This document shows, in pieces, positions 34,801 to 41,383 of a stretch of 44,944 nucleotides of DNA. Both the position numbers and the translations under genes were made by a program. Below the pieces are notes generated by a model. It did not search any database. It had not been told where the DNA came from and worked only from the letters and a program-made list of their open reading frames with translations. This DNA comes from Candidatus Obscuribacterales bacterium (GTDB lineage Bacteria > Cyanobacteriota > Vampirovibrionia > Obscuribacterales > Obscuribacteraceae): contig JAIEQI010000065.1 in NCBI GenBank assembly GCA_019747875.1, positions 1-44,944 of the forward strand, in the 5' to 3' direction. Every line of letters starts with the position of its first letter. Position 1 is the first letter of the stretch.

Positions 34801-35074
34801 CGGCTCTTGGGTCGTTTTGAAAGACGATCAATACCAGGGCAACGATCACGTCATCGAACGCATCAGAGATCTACGTTCATGGATTACACGAGACGTGCGC
34901 GACCAGGTCCGAAAGGAATGGCGTCCTTCAAAGCAAACTGATCGGCAATATGCGTACAACCCGTCGTCTTACACACGACCGACTGTACAGATTCGCCGCA
35001 GCACCAATGATGACATCGCCCCGCCGATCATCCACATGAACAAGCCAACCTGGCAAGCCAACCGCATCTCCTGA
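31820..35074 (+). CDS. Asp-Gly/Trp repeat protein with C-terminal papain/calpain-like cysteine peptidase domain
   Basis: 1,084 aa, hydrophilic, no signal peptide. Residues 1-130 are a charged disordered start. Residues of about 130-720 are several ~90-residue beta repeats built on TWTRQ...DVWRNERGQIWQGDL...NDG-type units. Residues of about 725-815 are helical. The last 260 residues look like a clan CA peptidase: QGGQGTCWWES (nucleophile candidate C835, preceded by the Gln expected for the oxyanion hole), GNGHMWGYS (H982), and WVVLKDDQ (D1002/D1003 as third residue), in the order and spacing of papain/calpain folds. A basic, Pro-rich tail follows. The fold call is from motif pattern only. Repeats plus a terminal enzyme recall a toxin or effector, but no immunity gene is obvious downstream. 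The Shine-Dalgarno is weak (GAGG 14 nt away), and the start lies 35 nt after a terminator-like hairpin. Confidence 0.7.
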   Translation: MGFTPRESEQRDKPEDRPERAALGRAEALPEPPPVDWSKELQSHTLADLKLPHLEVAITNAQNSISKDGKVQNQVSRVGADEKAAGGRATADSGKQELARAVEKVTPGVKTNAAGYVTDIVYDQNKSRQIIRDEVTNEAKAVITHTAEGSTTLVNNNGTWSMRMHDLDLPIPLKMDVAADGTIAMQTSFNGVWRIEKADGTISEEKENADGARISFNADHTLLQIKRKDGTTFQQPDANTIIETIDGRPSTRWTKENDVWTSASDQPRKNFKLNSDGSVSFEDKDGIKHSINGKGIETLEGAGLGRITPDEAGRPHIVESSDGKKQRTYEYFDDKSRDVKTFTVTDAEKGTSTTWTRQSADKDVWRNERGQIWQGDLQVSNDGVHSIRQRRWNQQSQDAKWTSYHPDGKVTTDEIKEDGTRLSYNDKNEIVSYRGADGTRMDRISADGGQELIKYYSPKLGETVTWTKGSDGTYLSDSPKITDLRRDLSFTNNGEITYTNLQGGKVTEHRDGTKQILERNGTKLDFDTNEQIIRATKGNLERTFIREGGEIKAVRDKNLTNKEERTIFERRPGNEENRSQIAVNRQGDLSYVNPDGTGVIERSNMLRVELDRDGDITRVVGPKSVRQYQYIGEGDQKAVVAVTDTRQSDRGTKTESWSRVANPDGTLSGEFRSRDERGKERKPRYNITVCADGEYEYRNATDKPGDKAHIAKLNREGMDGMPESVDDARDELRSVLEGCMDKARMEKNLGFMKVFEKRMMDQTELLIAAGVDQEAAIRETEKCIVETYFHVGRLAGEAPSSKNMYDHKTRVRLAENMLYLAADPTDIKQGGQGTCWWESSWNVGLFQRNANQAARFVSDVALTGQYTSTAGPLRGGACKTIRIRPEYVRINGGRDSGAWTPENARRGSHRSMVGMLIDQIGPPLGGQRGWGQSNAGWHSEARNILYMMTGKDQIRHGSFGIGRHEKIQLLKTGGWTASGNGHMWGYSMKKDPRDGSWVVLKDDQYQGNDHVIERIRDLRSWITRDVRDQVRKEWRPSKQTDRQYAYNPSSYTRPTVQIRRSTNDDIAPPIIHMNKPTWQANRIS

Positions 35075-35080
35075 ATTCAG

Positions 35081-35092
35081 TCAAGACCTTCC
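35081..35092 (+). repeat. 12-bp direct repeat flanking the Uma2 gene (left)
   Basis: TCAAGACCTTCC, identical to 35814-35825. The two copies bracket the Uma2 gene and about 80 bp on either side. Confidence 0.4.
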
Positions 35093-35167
35093 GTAGAACG
35101 GAGCGCTGGGACCGTCGGCATCTGGTTAGAAGCGAGCGTGCCCGAACAGGGATATCGTTATGCGGAC

Positions 35168-35734
35168 CTAATCCACAACGCCTGAGTAAAGCTCATCGAG
35201 AGAGACATTCAGTCTAATATTCGAACGAGGAGAAAGCTCAAAACTGTCCTTTTCTTGGAACACATAAACGTCCCAATCAAGCGAAGCACGCTTATAAATT
35301 TCAACACGCCGCTGATCTTGATACACAATCATGTATTCATTCAGACTATCAATTGTTTTGTATGAAAGCAATTTTTCCCGCCGATCAATATCAGTGGTTG
35401 AAGGGGATAGAACCTCAACGACTAAACAAGGAGAGCTAATGAAGACACCCTTAGCAGAAAAATTTTCACAACTGATGGTCAAGTCAGGATAGTAAAAGCT
35501 GTTCGTAGACTCAACTTTTACCTTCATATCACTAGAAAGAATGCGGCAACCGGCTGCTTTTACGCCAGGACCAAGCATGAGAGTCAGATTGATCACAAGC
35601 GCATCATGAGCTTGTGAGGCTCCGCCCATTGCGAAAACCCGCCCCGAAACAAATTCATACTTGCAAGCACTAGATTTCTCCAGTTGCAAGTATTCATCAA
35701 TCGAGAGCTTCAGATCGTGTGCTGGAACTGACAT
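35168..35734 (-). CDS. Uma2-family (DUF820) PD-(D/E)XK endonuclease-like protein
   Basis: Compact 188-aa protein of the Uma2 family, which has a restriction-endonuclease fold and is abundant in cyanobacteria and relatives. Seen here are the family opening (MSVPAHDLKLSIDEYLQLE), YEFVSGRV, the metal-ligand Asp in YYPDLTIS and the Glu in CLVVEVLSPST, followed by EKLLSYK and NEYMIVYQDQRRVEIY. All key positions look intact. The second ATG of the open frame is chosen because GAGG lies eight bases before it; the first ATG (35752) has no ribosome site. Its biological role is unsettled in this family. It stands alone between flanking direct repeats. Confidence 0.9.
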   Translation of the reverse strand: MSVPAHDLKLSIDEYLQLEKSSACKYEFVSGRVFAMGGASQAHDALVINLTLMLGPGVKAAGCRILSSDMKVKVESTNSFYYPDLTISCENFSAKGVFISSPCLVVEVLSPSTTDIDRREKLLSYKTIDSLNEYMIVYQDQRRVEIYKRASLDWDVYVFQEKDSFELSPRSNIRLNVSLDELYSGVVD

Positions 35735-35813
35735 TTCCAAGACCTCGCGCATGACAATACTTTATCACGCTTGCTAGACCGTACCACAGTAGACGTCATT
35801 AGCCAACGATCAT

Positions 35814-35825
35814 TCAAGACCTTCC
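35814..35825 (+). repeat. 12-bp direct repeat flanking the Uma2 gene (right)
   Basis: TCAAGACCTTCC, second copy; see 35081-35092. Possible target-site duplication or chance. Confidence 0.4.
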
Positions 35826-35852
35826 ATTTTGCAGGGAAAGGGGAAGACGGTA

Positions 35853-35883
35853 CGGCTCCATCCAGCGGCTGCTCCTGGAGCCG
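35853..35883. promoter_or_regulatory. Strong hairpin upstream of the kinase pair
   Basis: CGGCTCCA (35853-35860) and TGGAGCCG (35876-35883) form a perfect 8-bp stem around a loop that itself contains AGC-GGCT-GCT. It lies 107 bp before the kinase ATG and 119 bp from the divergent Uma2 start. No T-run follows. Candidate operator or leader structure. Confidence 0.45.
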
Positions 35884-35989
35884 CGACGTCAAGTCATGTA
35901 GCCTATGAGTTCCAATAAGAAATTGCGGCAATTTGCAGCTCCGACGCTTCAGTCCCATCCCCCTGGGCATAAAAGTAGCGGGAGGGGCG

Positions 35990-37447
35990 ATGACGGACGA
36001 GAAGAAGAAGAAAGACGAACCCTTAGAAATTCGATGGCAGTCTGATGGTGCTGGAGCAGCAATATGCGGACTGGTCTCAGTAATTTGTCTTCTGACCGTA
36101 ATTGCTCAGTTCATAATTGCTGTCTTACGCTGCCTTAGCGGCATCGGTCCCGACTTTCCCGTGATAGGCACGGCAATGGCTGCTGCCATCATTTCAACTG
36201 GTCTGGCGTCGGAACTAAAGTACAAACGCATCAAGATGGAAAAGCAAAAGATTAGCTTTTCAGCCCATTTTATCTGGTCAATGCTAGGCAAGCCGTCACG
36301 CAAGTGGAACGACATCGGTGCGCTCGCGTTGCAAGAAGACGACGGCGAACTCCAACCAACAACTGAAAACGAGAATCGCTTGATGGTTTTCCACTTCGCA
36401 TCGGGGGGAACTGCACATGTCCCGCTTAAAGAGCTTAATGTACAAGACCTCGAAACACTCTTTCGTGCCAGCAAGAGATGGGGAAGCACCGCAATAATGG
36501 CGCCAGAACTCATTGAACTGCGGCGCAAACTTGTAGCTGGACAAAATCCGAAATTGGCGATTTCACTAACAACCTTATGGGAACAGGAATTGCAATTACA
36601 CTTTGCAACCAGCACCTTCGTTCCGCTTTCAACCGGCACACAACTGCACCAAAACCGCTTTCGAGTGATCGCCCAGATTCAGGCTGGAGGGCTCTCCGCC
36701 ATTTACCTGGCTCGCAACCACGAAGGGCGCAAACTGATTTTGAAAGAACTTGTGCTGCACAAATCAGACGAAGCGAGCATGCAAAAAGCGAAAGAGTTGT
36801 TTACTCGGGAAGCAGGATTTCTAGTCAAACTAAAGCATCCGCAAATCGCGCGCGTTCATGACCACTTTATTGAAAACAATAGAGACTACCTGGTACTCGA
36901 CTATATTCCAGGACAAAGCTTGCGTCAGCTGGTAACACGTGATGGTCCGCAGAGCGAAGACAAGGTTCTCGAATGGGCACACGGCATTGCTGGTATTCTC
37001 CTTTATCTTCATGGACAAGACCCTGCCATTATCCACAGAGATCTCACCCCGGAGAATCTGGTGCTCGGCGAGGACAACTTGATTCACTTGATCGATTTTG
37101 GCGCAGCAAATGAATATGCGGCGACAGCAACAGGCACATTGATAGGCAAACAAGCTTACATCGCACCGGAGCAGTTTCGTGGAAAGGCTGAACCTGCAAG
37201 TGACATCTATGCGCTTGGTGCTACACTCCATTTCCTGCTCACAGGTGAGGATCCAGAAGCCTTATCAGTGTCGCATCCGGCAACCTTGCGTCCGACCGTA
37301 AGCCAGCAAGTGGATAAGTTCGTGGCATCGCTGACAAGTATCGATCTAGCCGGCAGGCCAAAGAACTGCCTGGAAGTAATTAGCAAAATCGCATCCCTCC
37401 GTGCCACCGAACGCGGTGCAATCATTTCTCTCGGAAACAAAAAATGA
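35990..37447 (+). CDS. Membrane Ser/Thr kinase with N-terminal two-TM/PH-like region
   Basis: 485 aa. Two membrane segments (about residues 22-48 and 56-75) precede a ~100-residue beta domain (KISFSAHFIWSM...WNDIGALAL...MVFHFASGGTAHVPL) resembling bacterial PH-type domains, though this is a weak pattern match. The kinase domain occupies about 215-460: AGGLSAIY loop, ILKEL lysine, HRDLTPEN catalytic loop (Thr where most have Lys), DFG in LIDFGAANEY, and APEQ. D and DFG are intact, so activity is plausible. GGGAGGGGCG directly before ATG 35990 is an excellent ribosome site, so the frame's first ATG (35933) is rejected. The stop overlaps the next kinase start (ATGA). Confidence 0.9.
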   Translation: MTDEKKKKDEPLEIRWQSDGAGAAICGLVSVICLLTVIAQFIIAVLRCLSGIGPDFPVIGTAMAAAIISTGLASELKYKRIKMEKQKISFSAHFIWSMLGKPSRKWNDIGALALQEDDGELQPTTENENRLMVFHFASGGTAHVPLKELNVQDLETLFRASKRWGSTAIMAPELIELRRKLVAGQNPKLAISLTTLWEQELQLHFATSTFVPLSTGTQLHQNRFRVIAQIQAGGLSAIYLARNHEGRKLILKELVLHKSDEASMQKAKELFTREAGFLVKLKHPQIARVHDHFIENNRDYLVLDYIPGQSLRQLVTRDGPQSEDKVLEWAHGIAGILLYLHGQDPAIIHRDLTPENLVLGEDNLIHLIDFGAANEYAATATGTLIGKQAYIAPEQFRGKAEPASDIYALGATLHFLLTGEDPEALSVSHPATLRPTVSQQVDKFVASLTSIDLAGRPKNCLEVISKIASLRATERGAIISLGNKK

Positions 37448-38946
37448 AGCGCCCACTCGACACCTCCCTGGCATATAAATACTTCATGTCGTATCGCCTG
37501 CTCGACGGGCAAAGATACGATGAAACAGTCGTTCCCTATCGTCCAGCCAGACGCTACAAAAAATTCATTCGCAATTTCCTGATCCGGCATCGCTATTTGC
37601 AAATATTGCTGACAGTGGTAATGTGCGGGTTGGCGTGCTTACTTTTCGTACCAAAATTCAGCACAATTGCCGGACTGCTGATTGGGCTTCTTATGCTCCT
37701 CTCCATTTGCGTTCCTGAGGCTGTTGTTCTCAACAGTTGGTGGCGTCCTACTCACGTAGGTATCGGTCCAAAGGGCGTGAAAATGTACTGGATTCACTGG
37801 TTTGGTGACAAAGTAGTGCCACCAATTCCCTGGACAAAAATAGCTTTGGCAACTATGGTGCGAGTGCGTTCAAGCATTGGACAGGAAGAGTGGATTGAAT
37901 TCAAATCGAAATCAGAGGATCCGGCCCCGATTCTGGTTCTCTCACTCGATGGTATCGCTTCTGGTGAACATCGGAAACGCCTCCTTGCCGCTATCAAACA
38001 ATTCATGCCGATCAATCAGATTGACATTTCCCTGCAGGATAGCCTCAATCCGGTTAGGCTTAGCAGCCACACTCAGATGTGGTTGGACGTACTTGCCACC
38101 AGTCCGAAGAGATTGATCGAAAACGAATTGGGACCAGGCAATATCATTTGCAACGGCCGCTACAAAGTAATCGAGCAATTGGGAATCGGTGGACAAGCAA
38201 TCGCTTATCTTGCAGAGCAAGTCTCGACGACTGACCCCAAAGGCGGACCTCGGGTTGTGCTGAAAGAATTCGTACTGCCGGCGGAGGCAAGCTTGCGCGT
38301 GAGCAAGCGCGCATTTGAGGCGATCGAAAAGGAATCCGAACTTCTATCGAAGATTTCCCATCCGCGAATCGCAGCGCTACTTGATCTCTTCGTTGATGAC
38401 CAGCGTGCCTACATGGTGCTTGAGCATGTGCCAGGCAAGAACCTGAGAAAGATCGTCCAAGAATCTGGAACCATCGGGGAGATCGAAGTGCTGGAACTGG
38501 CTCTGCAAATGTGCGATGTGCTCAAGCATTTACATTCGCTGCAGCCGCCTGTTATTCACCGCGATTTCACCCCAGACAATTTGATCCTATCACCGGATAC
38601 GGGACTAAAGCTGATCGACTTCAACGTCGCACAACAATATGACTCAAACGTCACAAGAACAGTAGTTGGTAAGCACTCATTCATTCCACCAGAGCAGTTT
38701 AGAGGGAAAGCCTGCCCGCAGAGCGACATATACGCATTTGGAGCGACACTGCATTTTCTTTTGACTGGCGATGATCCAGAACCAATTACGGTGGCACATC
38801 CAAAAGACATACTGCCCTCCGTCTCTGCAAAAATGGACCAGATAATCGCAAAATGCACGGCGCAAGATCTGCAAGATCGCTATCAAAACATTCAAGAATT
38901 AGAAGCGGATTTTAACGCTTTGAAAGCCCAAAGAGTATCAGCCTGA
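37444..38946 (+). CDS. Paralogous membrane Ser/Thr kinase with DFN motif
   Basis: 500 aa, same architecture as its upstream neighbour: two membrane segments (about residues 53-95), a PH-like beta domain (HVGIGPKGVKMYWIHWF...PWTKIALATM), then a kinase domain with GIGGQAIAY, VLKEF, HRDFTPDN and PPEQ. The metal-binding motif is LIDFNVAQQ, so DFG is DFN; the Asp is kept, so activity is possible but the activation switch may differ. Its start overlaps the previous stop by four bases (ATGA), which indicates coupled translation and probably a working pair. The extreme N-terminus is basic (MKRPLDTSLAYKYF). Confidence 0.9.
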   Translation: MKRPLDTSLAYKYFMSYRLLDGQRYDETVVPYRPARRYKKFIRNFLIRHRYLQILLTVVMCGLACLLFVPKFSTIAGLLIGLLMLLSICVPEAVVLNSWWRPTHVGIGPKGVKMYWIHWFGDKVVPPIPWTKIALATMVRVRSSIGQEEWIEFKSKSEDPAPILVLSLDGIASGEHRKRLLAAIKQFMPINQIDISLQDSLNPVRLSSHTQMWLDVLATSPKRLIENELGPGNIICNGRYKVIEQLGIGGQAIAYLAEQVSTTDPKGGPRVVLKEFVLPAEASLRVSKRAFEAIEKESELLSKISHPRIAALLDLFVDDQRAYMVLEHVPGKNLRKIVQESGTIGEIEVLELALQMCDVLKHLHSLQPPVIHRDFTPDNLILSPDTGLKLIDFNVAQQYDSNVTRTVVGKHSFIPPEQFRGKACPQSDIYAFGATLHFLLTGDDPEPITVAHPKDILPSVSAKMDQIIAKCTAQDLQDRYQNIQELEADFNALKAQRVSA

Positions 38947-39040
38947 TTAAGGTTGCGGCTTGACTACCTGTATCTCATGAAATCCTGGCGCATTGCAGTT
39001 ACACTGTCGATGTATATCCAAGGCAGGATCGAGGTAGACT

Positions 39041-40477
39041 TTGTCAAGAGCCGTAAAACCCCGGAGAACAGGACTTGCATGCCTCGCGGTCGCTGCATCC
39101 TGTTTGATGTGTTTTCAAGGGCTACCGTTTGCTGGCGACTTACCAAGCGCGCAAGCATTTCCTGGTAGTAAAGATGTTGATGATGGCTGGGTGAAAGATT
39201 GGGACGTCCCAAAACACGAACAGCCGTTACCTGAGCCCACCCAGGAGATTCTCAGCAAAGAAGAAATAAAGGATCGCAAGCAAGCCCTGGCGCAAAGACT
39301 GCCAGTTGGGCTAAAAGCGACGCCGGCTCCTGCACTGGTTCCTGGGCAAAAACCAGGTAGCATCCCTGCAGCTCCCGCACAAAAGACGCCAGCGACTGGC
39401 GCCTCAATGTCCGTGTCAACAAGCAACGGCACAACAGAGGGAGGCGCGACTCAAAACACTCCTATCGTTGCAACGCCCGAAAGCGCTAATGGAACACCAA
39501 CTCCTCTTTTAAAAGGACAAGTAACGTACTGCGTACCAAGCGGCACTCCTATTAAATTGAAGCTAGCCACTATTCCAATGCCGCAGATGAAAATGGAAAT
39601 GCGGGATGAAGAAGGCAATCTGCGACCAGCTCAGCTCAATGAAATAATTACCGCGAAAACCACCGAAGATATTTATGTCGACGACAACAAGGTGATTCCG
39701 GAAGGAACAGTGTTTCACGGACGCGTAGCGAAGATCTCCCCGCCCAGACACGTTGGTCGTCCTGGCCACCTCGAACTCTCCTTTGACAGATTCACCACAC
39801 CAGACGGCAAAACATTCGCCTTCAGAGCCCAGGCGAACAACTTCAAAGAGTCAACAAACAAGACTAAGTTAAAGGGCGCCGGAAGAATTGCAGCGCACGC
39901 AGCTGGTGGCGCAGCTTTAGGAGCTCTCGTAGCCTACAAACTATTTGGACCCGAACAGACTGTCGCAATGCACGGCTATAATATCGCCGGCGGTGCAGCG
40001 ATTGGTGCCATTGGCGGTATCGCCTGGGCACTATGGAAGCGTGGACCGCAAGCCGTTTTAGAGCCAGGTGACGAGTTTGCCATGTCGATCGACACCGATA
40101 TGCTGATTCCGGCAGCGACAGCTCCGACAGTCAAGGCACCACCGCCATCAGTAAAAGGCTTCGAAATGGAAGTCGTGAAGAAGAAGATTGTAAAAGATGG
40201 ATTTGGCGGCCATATGATGCGCGTCGAAACGTGGATTACGAATCGCTCGCGAAAGAAACTGACATCAATAGACTTGTTCGTTGAAGACGATCTTGGTAAT
40301 CGCTATCCGATCACGCCGGATGTAGAAGACGACGAAACGCAGGACATTTTCCATGTGCATCCGATGTCGGTTCAAAATATCAAATGTACATTCCAGATCG
40401 AATATCCGAAGCTAAAACACAAGTTGGTTTGGCTCGATCACCATACGCATGCCGTGATCATCGAGCAAAAGCTCTAA
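39041..40477 (+). CDS. Exported protein with TrbI/VirB10-like segment and glycine zipper
   Basis: 478 aa. A signal peptide (about residues 10-40, CLAVAASCLMCFQGLPFA) is followed by a Pro/Ala/Thr-rich linker (90-155). Residues of about 160-260 read TYCVPSGTPIKLKL...KVIPEGTVFHGRVAKIS...LSFDRFTTPDGKTF, like the G-T-x-x-x-G-x-V and P-D-G strands of TrbI/VirB10-type or pilus-associated barrels. A double glycine zipper (AAGGAALGALVAYKLFG and NIAGGAAIGAIGGIAWAL, about 285-330) may insert in a membrane. The C-terminal ~110 residues are a beta sandwich (DLFVEDDLGNRYPITPD). The TTG start has GAGG six bases upstream. It follows the two kinases after about 95 bp and may be their operon partner. No other conjugation genes are present. 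Confidence 0.7.
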   Translation: MSRAVKPRRTGLACLAVAASCLMCFQGLPFAGDLPSAQAFPGSKDVDDGWVKDWDVPKHEQPLPEPTQEILSKEEIKDRKQALAQRLPVGLKATPAPALVPGQKPGSIPAAPAQKTPATGASMSVSTSNGTTEGGATQNTPIVATPESANGTPTPLLKGQVTYCVPSGTPIKLKLATIPMPQMKMEMRDEEGNLRPAQLNEIITAKTTEDIYVDDNKVIPEGTVFHGRVAKISPPRHVGRPGHLELSFDRFTTPDGKTFAFRAQANNFKESTNKTKLKGAGRIAAHAAGGAALGALVAYKLFGPEQTVAMHGYNIAGGAAIGAIGGIAWALWKRGPQAVLEPGDEFAMSIDTDMLIPAATAPTVKAPPPSVKGFEMEVVKKKIVKDGFGGHMMRVETWITNRSRKKLTSIDLFVEDDLGNRYPITPDVEDDETQDIFHVHPMSVQNIKCTFQIEYPKLKHKLVWLDHHTHAVIIEQKL

Positions 40478-40520
40478 AGGCGAAGCAATTCCTGTAAATC
40501 GGAAGGACTCGGGGCGGCTA

Positions 40521-40599
40521 CGATTCCGGGAGCGCCGGCATCTTGCCGGCTTCGATTCCGGGAGCGCCGGCATCTTGCCGGCTTCGATTCCGGGAGCGA
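40521..40599 (+). repeat. Palindromic repeat B, tandem array with 32-bp period
   Basis: Two complete units and a partial third of CGATTCCGGGAGC + GCCGGC-ATCTT-GCCGGC, with starts at 40521, 40553 and 40585, identical to each other. There are no spacers, so it is not a CRISPR array. It lies just after the exported-protein gene. Confidence 0.88.
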
Positions 40600-40670
40600 T
40601 CTGGCTCTTACCAATCGCTTCCAGGCGAGACGGATCTATTGCGCAAAAACTCGCCGAAATATTTAAAGCT

Positions 40671-40696
40671 AGAAAACCTCCTTACGGAGGCTTTCT
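40671..40696. terminator. Bidirectional-looking terminator hairpin
   Basis: AGAAA-A-CCTCC-TTAC-GGAGG-C-TTTCT: a 10-bp stem with one mismatch and a 4-nt loop. On the minus strand it reads CCTCC-GTAA-GGAGG followed by TTTTCT, so it best serves the 78-aa gene that ends 30 bp away; it may also stop readthrough from the exported-protein gene. Confidence 0.65.
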
Positions 40697-40725
40697 AACA
40701 GGAGGAAGGCGCAAGTAAACTTGTG

Positions 40726-40962
40726 CTACACAGTCTGTAGCTGGACATCATAGTTGATGCGAACTGATTCGTATTCAACTTTTATGGAGACGGTATTACC
40801 AGTAGAGAATTCCAATCGCACGCGGCCGAGGCTGCTGCCACCATACTCTTTCCAGTGACGAGGAACAGAGACGATTACCGATTCAGGACCCCATTCCTCA
40901 ACATATGCCTTGAGGACTTGGCAGAGTTTTTCTTCGTCGTTTGGATCTTGAAACATGCTCAT
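40726..40962 (-). CDS. Small conserved-looking protein, unknown function
   Basis: 78 aa, soluble, mildly acidic. It reads as helix (DEEKLCQVLKAYVEEWGPESV) then four strands (VIVSVPRHW, GRVRLEFSTGN, SIKVEYESV, VQLQTV), a plausible small alpha/beta fold. The ATG has AAAGGCG about 11 nt upstream; a second ATG two codons later is possible. A terminator lies just downstream. It is transcribed alone. No family is recognised. Confidence 0.65.
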   Translation of the reverse strand: MSMFQDPNDEEKLCQVLKAYVEEWGPESVIVSVPRHWKEYGGSSLGRVRLEFSTGNTVSIKVEYESVRINYDVQLQTV

Positions 40963-41031
40963 TGTTTTTTATTCGCCTTTTGTGGGGAAGTCCGTTCCAA
41001 CCTTGTGAACACAGTTTAAGAAATTAAAGAG

Positions 41032-41202
41032 ATGTCAACAATTGGGGATTCTCCCACTGCATTCGTAGATTTCCCATGGGGGCTTGTCCAAAAACCGGAA
41101 ACACCTGTTAAATCGGGATTTCGATTCAAGATCAGCCGAAAAAAGATCCAAAATCGGAGCATTCGTTTTAACCTGCCTGGCAAAATTGGCCCACAAGAGT
41201 GA
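41032..41202 (+). CDS. Possible 56-codon small protein in a 421-bp gap
   Basis: The gap 40963-41383 has no clear gene. This frame starts with ATG six bases after AAAG, runs 56 codons (MSTIGDSPTAFVDFPWGL..., ending GKIGPQE) and its stop overlaps a GTG that opens a second frame of 84 codons (41199-41453), which then runs into the end of the minus-strand gene. The predicted product is basic, with no motif. It could be a real small protein or chance; nothing else, apart from scattered A/T tracts, is seen in the gap. Confidence 0.25.
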   Translation: MSTIGDSPTAFVDFPWGLVQKPETPVKSGFRFKISRKKIQNRSIRFNLPGKIGPQE

Positions 41203-41383
41203 ACTTCCGCGATCTACTTGAAGCAACGGACAGCAAAAGCATGCGAATCGCAATATGCGATACCTATACAAAAGTGTCACAACTTATCGCTGAGCCTGCC
41301 TGCACAATCGAAATCCAAGGAGCGCGTTCGCCAAAGGCCAGCAAGCGACCGAACAGCTTACGCGGTCAATTGCAACTGAGCTT

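Noticed and set aside
31820..35074. RHS/YD-repeat toxin
   Set aside because: The Asp-Gly beta repeats are superficially similar, but no YD repeats or DPxG core boundary motif is visible.
39041..40477. Conjugation protein TrbI/VirB10
   Set aside because: Only a short strand pattern matches, the VirB10 membrane topology is absent, and no other transfer genes are present; kept as a resemblance only.
40521..40599. CRISPR array
   Set aside because: 32-bp units are directly tandem without spacers, with only two and a half copies.
41035..41280. 81-codon minus-strand frame in the 421-bp gap
   Set aside because: No ribosome site and no coherent fold pattern; less plausible than the plus-strand frame there.
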